Source: Candidatus Cloacimonadota bacterium (GTDB lineage: Bacteria > Muiribacteriota > UBA6191). Taken from it: a DNA stretch of 44,548 nt. Where the stretch lies: NCBI GenBank assembly GCA_023954715.1, contig JAGSHD010000024.1:1-44548 (forward strand). The letters are read 5' to 3'. The notes below the pieces were generated by a model. That model saw nothing but the letters and a program-made list of their open reading frames with translations, did not search any database and was not told where the DNA came from. The translations under genes and the position numbers were made by a program. Below, one piece after another: positions 43,601-44,548 of this stretch. Numbering within the stretch: the stretch's first letter is position 1; every line of letters starts with the position of its first letter.

Positions 43601-44476
43601 AGAGTTTATATTAGAGTCTTTTAAGGTTAGTTTTCCGTAATCTTCTGTTTCTGCAAGTAGATCAGAGTGAAGGATCAGCTCAGCTCTTGCGCTTCCTTTG
43701 ATTAAAACAGACCCTTTAATAGCGGCGTCTCCATCAGCGACTATAGCATCTTTTAAATCTCCACTGGTTTGAAAAATAGATAAAGCGATGTTTTTATTTT
43801 GAATGATTTTCATGCCATGAAAAGGGCCGGTTGCATAGATGGTTAGATTTGGATCGAGGGTAGTTAAGGCATCGGGATCATGGGAGAGTCTTAGTTTTCC
43901 GGATTTGACATCATCTCCTAATACTCGAACAGAGGAGACAATAAAAGGAACTCCTGGTACAGGGATGTGTGCAGATACATCGTTTCCAAGAAGGGTTTCA
44001 TCTACAGATTTTTTAGAGAAGGGATACCATTTATTGGACTCTACATCAAAAAGCTCCATAAGAAGAAATCTTTTTTTATCTTCTCCGTCGTTTCCTGTGA
44101 AGATGTTTTGGTCTAGCTCAATGATATCTGTATCTTGGGTGAACTTACCGATCCGAACGGCAAAAACACCGTTTTCCACAGCAACTTCTCTTTCAAAAAA
44201 GACTTCGGCTGAATCGTCTGTTAGATGCAGTGGCCAAAGGATGGTTCCACCGTCTTCTAAAGATGTGACGTAAAAGCGCATTTTAAAGATGGCTGGCTCT
44301 TGATCTGTACCAAACGGAACACCTTTTTCATCAACAAGTAAACCTTGAAAGTTTAAAGCGTTACCAAAAAGCTCTTCTACAGCAAAAAGATTACCTGCCA
44401 GTAAAGGGAAGAGTAAAAAAATATACAAAAGATAGGATCTAACAATCTTTGATAAAAATAATAATAGGCTATTCAT
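28634..44476 (-). CDS. Giant (~5,280-residue) modular surface fibre/adhesin
   Basis: One open frame of about 15.8 kb. I start at the ATG at 44476 (a GTG lies one codon before). Approximate residues: signal peptide 1-33 (YLLYIFLLFPLLAGNLFA); N-terminal domain 34-155 opening LNFQGLLVDEKGVPFG, like other bacterial fibre proteins; tail-fibre-like stalk 155-1388 with at least five (Y/F)xLDP...LNxL modules; period-5 tract I 1389-2420; Kelch propeller I 2485-3008 with a LamG-like domain (2631-2860) between blades 3 and 4; a TolB-like segment 3010-3215; period-5 tract II 3220-4180; a mixed region to 4450; a C-type-lectin-like domain 4455-4571; Kelch propeller II 4576-5070 with a LamG-like domain (4620-4823) after blade 1; and a beta-rich C-terminus to 5281. 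I see no sorting signal or membrane anchor at the C-terminus (it ends CCTQGLE). I infer an exported, carbohydrate-binding giant adhesin. Function is not shown, but the frame and domain order are clear. Confidence 0.93.
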   Translation of the reverse strand: MNSLLLFLSKIVRSYLLYIFLLFPLLAGNLFAVEELFGNALNFQGLLVDEKGVPFGTDQEPAIFKMRFYVTSLEDGGTILWPLHLTDDSAEVFFEREVAVENGVFAVRIGKFTQDTDIIELDQNIFTGNDGEDKKRFLLMELFDVESNKWYPFSKKSVDETLLGNDVSAHIPVPGVPFIVSSVRVLGDDVKSGKLRLSHDPDALTTLDPNLTIYATGPFHGMKIIQNKNIALSIFQTSGDLKDAIVADGDAAIKGSVLIKGSARAELILHSDLLAETEDYGKLTLKDSNINSSLVLDAGDIQTPLIATQADQSGMCNQTSLNYQACVTQTLVLHGLKIQDHQDAANTFARVANLDSNGLTEVILDQDSDIKLSNQSFLHIGGVFPGALNITAQDKYVEALGLYDTSQPIDLKYPYQVIPHGLSIFNKIQFGESKILSFEKLFALIGQKQQIGALHDWQQSNNETYIDPETGLKLHRHDLRTGADSDEMINKLNQVKNDHLIKRRISDDLAYLDEQNIFVNQNHFSYAEDTSIFTNYSLITKSNSLNIFLAGVRASSNYIAVGARYPGLTNFKFVQCVAPNLDCEDDAPFLDFFGDNLTLSRDLNVNNPEQSALSVNGNLVLNATPYDSQAFKSNNFKKYRFHTGEYNPFFIANARYHVFKKSLNVTKNLSLTKSPFLNTKIILSSPNSTPTSVAAYKFNDAQNSAFFVDPSGLSVINSLSVSDTLVISDDAEGATLDNISNTIIKAALKVREHLTASMYLDLVDSTDPIQFRSLDNTFLLNPYHGNTQKQTKLNHLFVDNDLKFHKDLSVDRQVISSSLYSVAKNVFVSSSLYTNDKIIADRFMDQNSNSYFLDLNSTSDFFLLNLNNTLDIHGANGFSSNDSSKILSISRNITANNLDVLRRMTLKQFFDTNPDFYLDPDQQSNLNQLYLNSAQAGFSLVTKSVQIHNTLTVSNQMSFANTLSFSHSSLHNDSIEIKQGNAAGPSRFLVSKIGDITNATNLVLEEDFRLDSPLSTITISQGLYQNSTNGLNILSHTTIDEDVHLLSSSFEISNKQFTISTKGFIHSSGAMHYKDEIVASLYSLDSQIKKTNQLLIFSSNQPQLVLSNTILNTPLNAQFNNVNIKDQIVSQNRLITPIIHDKDSSYYQIDPNQVTRFNHLKIIKNASNTGGGLKVFGPMHFESILDSDRVTLSLDPSKFTTLQKIKLRKIQANDGVYIDSKQDNFVLHSYDSNASHTILTLENGSFSISANHTLFSTGHLDIDGRFQIDSTNGLVFTKPGASLASIKLTSNVLYKLVGKENQNADTLHEHSVIQGHLLTDILRRDVQNILSEKNTFIASGNNIMLWPDAASNNPLLVQKDPSGTNQVILYGDGRVQATKFTGDGTLLKQVTGADIINNSIEHYDFVTNTIDQTKIANQTLQSKHFKSYIVSQNKLFAQTVDASKIANNTLQSRHLVNSSLQNPHFKKNVLNQNHLARKSMISQKIQNQTLSAKKIAFLAIQNEKIIADSITNNKILTDQIRNYHIKDNAIYANKITNNSLITEDFSDDSVGFIEILTLAVDSFIINTGAITNIKINTSAITNTKIVSKTLLSQDFSNESIILDRVQPLSITSREFLDYTLQNKDFQNLSITKQKLASNSIARRHFQSSSISSTKLKTQNILQEHIKLYTIKSQEILDNSITNSDFRSNTINPQNLSANSILSIHIQTDAITRDKIALSGIAFSRIQPFAFHTATLASKIITNGHILDEQILSLHIKDQSIQTTDVATLTISGSKIQDLGLASTNIDNFSITTNNILANSILRDHFVTDSIRSQDIASQTFTSARIKDFNIDSTHLIDQTIITQNYQDNAAIAGKFFANSVDQTKIITLDLVHYNFDPQSITNIKIASETIQSLQIKDLDVLSEDIDESQVLSAHIQNDAISENKITTNTLLSKVFKSSTISSDKIHLETFVNINFATSSIDYDNIKDLHIDSRIIKDQSILAIDIASKQISSRAIHPTTITSRSIAMYQLSSRVLKDEQITNAKILANSIKTRSIKDRAIRSSLVANESISALDIKSNSIFAQHIKTNAITNSKLKSNIITTGNIIAKAILSSHLITSIVKNRMVSDNSIVSSKIASQTITKDNILVDTLLNSKLQLGIIKNRHIQSLQITNNEIFGDLTKSVFAQKSISGDVIKNLAITKSKIQSYSIGAIHVQSEAIVLAKVQDKAIINRHFEDEVVTTAKIKDQVIENDHLVDAIIQSIHVIDGSLKSEDVKVKSLPGTKFSSSSVESTNILSRNILSTHVANYTVYGDLFVDKSIDSSSLQTGFLNKDLLKAFTLSSDQVNANTITAAKLDSHFFLGGNIIANDAFDKDSITTGAIHPYHLQDSIDISKISSVSGVKFQDFAIGTSQIKDQTATGTQVLTETIGAVDFNIIYKADNHINKVSQDESASLTWQTPVADTNTTQFSLNASKDKFSFTSNTALVLAATDTGTVEKQVFDVASRFSGRRGHKVLTLGGKLYVIGGKDQGGTYLQDVWVSNDGLIFKRLTNSAGFGPRAFFGAAVFGGAMYVACGESSVGTYTNTIYKSSDGITWTLEATPANISARRLISLSVYGGKVYIIGGNNGTGRLNDVYFSNDFISFTKTEPVNMSDTETVLLIHSDTTNGNATFTDMSHNQMTVSRGGLITHSNGDQKFGNTSIYFDGIDDSLTLADNADFQFFGGASTEAFTIDFWVNFTDKDRDTSNSRTLLEYKISGGGTGQGHVRLKIKDNAGTLTLRVGGDEVTSITDVGDGTWHHIAIVRRSNDSVILFIDGTAEDNNLGDDPTSDDTDFSVNADGIIFGRRQPNASDGRYIGYMDEIRISKGIARWISDFPKPTKAYYTHFEPRAGHQTIAYTDDTANRLFLLGGQGDSADFNDLWYTNNGTQWYQSTFTPAYTPARYFDVLTFNDGGGEDLYVYGGYNGANLNQIYSWNGASGGNFTSLTPSSEFTARRLPSIAEFNSKVTIIGGYSDATNENDMLVSSDGHNFTLQPDFSTLEDQLISDTNEYEAIAMDLNDASYKLLAFDDTGDGVASLKTPNIEIKRFSRKDSSNYLAIDKDDNLIYSNSGDFTTPVTVISNAQSYKSPIFSPVANDYVYALKEVSPTNTKIVKIQWDGASTFGTETDLTPSITDEDLDLLSLSFSSDGKDLFFVGTFPSVGSVKMYKVSTSGSGLTTFASPSPKGSALVLDGEKYNPYISDYSIESLDIKDQSIFESRIALQTITAGDFVPGGLTEGSFTTGSLRNFNFETNSLTYDKWDTHSIDNIYLATGVITSIKLKNASLIDSLIQSFTLDDQTLSNNTFSTTHLLAATITHQKILENTFENAKLASDLVGADFALKSLHGKHFTNLSKDSIKDQSVTSSKYKSSIFFDTHFQVNQIKSTHLKTNSLLNSSFLSNQLEGDLIINGDISNDKIANNTILSANLKAASVKKENIKAATLLDRHFRSNAFENPNIDNDSVNQRTLALSSITHDKIAASSFNSNHFNQETISSAFIKTDEIQNSKMASKIFTSSNFASNSITNSDWIVDNTIQASDLAFDQITQDKLTDTLTQAHFNTASFDQSTFTAITANKIKDQSVKAEHFVTNEIATAKINNNALSYAKIADLSLQERHFQDDTILNSSFVSDSVSGVHVKSYTLLSNKIKDGEITTNKIKNNSLNTDKILNRSLESGNFDFDSVTKDKIQSFSLLSSNIAANTILTTHIINGVLTTSQIQAASLTAGVVATNTVQNQDLANTTLNLANFKEADLEEEDFKLDSFTIDPFKDSAFSGSHFAGSIANDKLLDGAITNSNVGSDLTSDQIANSTLSNREINDDAITGAKVIDGSFTGDRFNANTIVNSKIKSNTLTHADFADNAFTNAKFVTTASDFTAKTSSNAQITQDKIADDALQGTDLAQTIGEFHQRVFAAGIVTDAKLDASPSFRTAKVKNGEITAIKIADGALSNFTGAAIDANKFNSGSTGISAKIANDAATHAKFAANSVGEAQLTGTLIDAKVVDDTIEQDAFLDTSINKIEDGSITTVKILSSPFMTINNIPTISGADFEPVSGTQIQDNIFDNSYFENGYFTTDHLFEISGSSFASDSLTGGQIIDGELTAAQFDTGTITSDKIVDGAILESNIAAAGLILDNLKNKSIQNKHIADNTIVGVDFDASNTDGISNGGAIISTSIHQHSPFAYKRATKSGYTLIDPNTFGRTQFNYKIQAADELKDAQTTCSTDNAQVCDTYQLINICRSGGGTDLNDDFYFASNPYYNNVESKQYLTYPMVKLNKTDCFAPDDLEYDFMKSQFTPVKVTDLGGTIKDLHKIGNKYFVKIDNAIWESTKAWYEGGNIASGSSLESFAEIYENRNGHADYSAISFSNDRIRRYYIPTSVFTTSTGFTSIKDLTFFNKNTDSGGGLVIHNTDKVRNILNTGGITGNDISLDGKMTSVSADLVTSSNSFNGYHYSKGDDITWALAKTHCEAKTNRNMVSIHSQDQWTFIDGNYANSNAWVGYKDNGNADYDYLYTDGSPFDFYKWKDSNHPNSTSNQCARFNNSHLIEDKSCTGSETAFCMEPLQKFQKRYEHEAFVHGSDMYVIGGADGTNYFNDVWSSSDGATWAKKGYSTDPFLKLQINSNDLNGVTKIFDTSGRNHNLSNTNTVTHQTTTKNFNSSSLDFKSSNEYISIPDSADWNLLSNDFTIETWINPNTVSTTTNRYIFLHFQNASNNYQLTINDNLLLFKATSGGSEIVSFNTAAPPINTWTHIALVKSNNVYKIYYDGVLQTTHSDSSSIPDISGSIWLGYRVDGFIDNFRFSNGVARYVQSFPKPTRNIGHIFQKQSSHQSVSFAGNMWVFGGANAKGSNSEIWSSSDGQNWSFRGYGPWGKIKQHQVIEFNSKLWLIGGADKGVDFIWSSSDGVTWAQETLSGTSISKREEHRLVTHNDGSGEKLYILGGHNGTAYTNDVFRSSNGTAWSKIANAPWSIRNRHVALSYDDGDNARIIVTGGTNGSASNNEIWSSYDGITWYDHGTSSGYGVRRDMEAVVLNNLVYTIGGSIQNQATNNNEVHSSSFEKLSVRKLAERNYYSGKSKPNTYFVMSYSQNNGGDGYTHVRYYKSDATSVDKGKDFKIIDGDKGRNLLCPGEGACYVTDTGGGFHSIYANTSSAYDPTWTLNKNVSTLLGLNISTKSIIHMAATTASGAKTLYLLDTDGQVYSLGLNSDGKATATLTAMDMGQAITGGGTYSYGSGRITLVDGKDDEIIITGRANNIVIKRNQRTGKFACCTQGLE
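31950..34822 (-). repeat. Coding repeat: period-5 beta-solenoid tract II
   Basis: This part of the giant gene encodes ~960 residues in which a hydrophobic residue (I, L, V or F) recurs every fifth position, as in SIESLDIKDQSIFESRI. Pairs of pentads form a ten-residue unit with N/D-S/T/A-I then K/H/D-I/F, like the DGSITxxKI repeats of tail-fibre-like proteins. Toward the C-terminal part the units become more regular and closer to that consensus. Confidence 0.85.
37220..40315 (-). repeat. Coding repeat: period-5 beta-solenoid tract I
   Basis: About 1,030 residues of the giant protein with strict five-residue spacing of I/L/V/F, for example IASQTITKDNILVDTLLNSK. I counted more than twenty consecutive pentads without a break at the start of the tract. 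The pattern resembles pentapeptide-repeat quadrilateral beta-helices but lacks the usual A(D/N)Lxx Ala. At DNA level the units are too diverged to be simple repeats. Confidence 0.85.
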
Positions 44477-44512
44477 CACATACTAGATTGCAAGCCTTAT
44501 ACCTTCACTATT

Positions 44513-44528
44513 TGTACCTTTAGGTACA
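44513..44528. promoter_or_regulatory. Inverted repeat upstream of the giant gene
   Basis: TGTACC-TTTA-GGTACA is a perfect 6-bp inverted repeat centred about 45 bases before the giant gene's start. It could be an operator or a leader hairpin; there is no further support within the window. Confidence 0.35.
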
Positions 44529-44548
44529 GGGGGAAGTTACCTTATTGG

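Overview
The window is a 44.5-kb piece of AT-rich chromosome from what looks like a diderm (Gram-negative-type) bacterium. The diderm reading rests on a Wza-type outer-membrane polysaccharide exporter with its Wzc partner and on many proteins with Sec signal peptides. The rRNA layout (16S, tRNA-Ile, tRNA-Ala, then a terminator with no 23S), the low GC and a giant fibre-like surface protein suggest a poorly sampled lineage. A Margulisbacteria-like marine bacterium is one possibility, but I cannot assign a phylum from this sequence alone.

Layout. 1-470: the 3' end of 16S rRNA, a spacer, tRNA-Ile(GAT), tRNA-Ala(TGC) and a strong terminator. 500-2600: an accessory patch on the minus strand with a tRNA-Ile-like relic, two copies of a ~155-bp repeat, an Imm70-family immunity gene and other small genes, but no toxin. 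2795-4877: a minus-strand operon of a tiny signal-peptide ORF, a protein of unknown function and a proline-iminopeptidase-like hydrolase. 5197-7823: three exported proteins, one an alpha/beta hydrolase; two of them share a KLYGVS motif just after the signal peptide. 7862-16330: mostly housekeeping and redox genes: glutathione peroxidase, a second identical tRNA-Ala, a dihydrolipoamide-dehydrogenase-like flavoprotein, a tandem SagB-type nitroreductase, cysteine synthase, a THEM6-like thioesterase, and an acetyl-CoA hydrolase/CoA-transferase fused to a GNAT domain. 16596-17984: a secreted subtilase with a strong promoter and codon use typical of high expression. 18200-22957: a compact polysaccharide polymerisation/export module (Wza, Wzc tyrosine kinase, Wzy/ligase). 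23192-25526: a DUF2760-Hsp70 pair. 25785-28347: small membrane, cytosolic and secreted proteins of unknown function.

28634-44476 is one uninterrupted minus-strand gene of about 5,280 codons and is the most remarkable object here. It encodes an N-terminal signal, a phage-tail-fibre-like stalk, two ~1,000-residue tracts with a hydrophobic residue at nearly every fifth position (a predicted beta-solenoid), two six-bladed Kelch propellers each interrupted by a LamG-like domain at a different blade, a C-type-lectin-like domain and a further beta-rich C-terminus. I infer a giant cell-surface fibre or adhesin that carries sugar-binding heads.

Together, the secreted subtilase, the capsule/exopolysaccharide exporter, the orphan immunity genes and the giant adhesin suggest a cell that invests heavily in its surface and in contacts with other cells or particles. 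That is inference from gene content.
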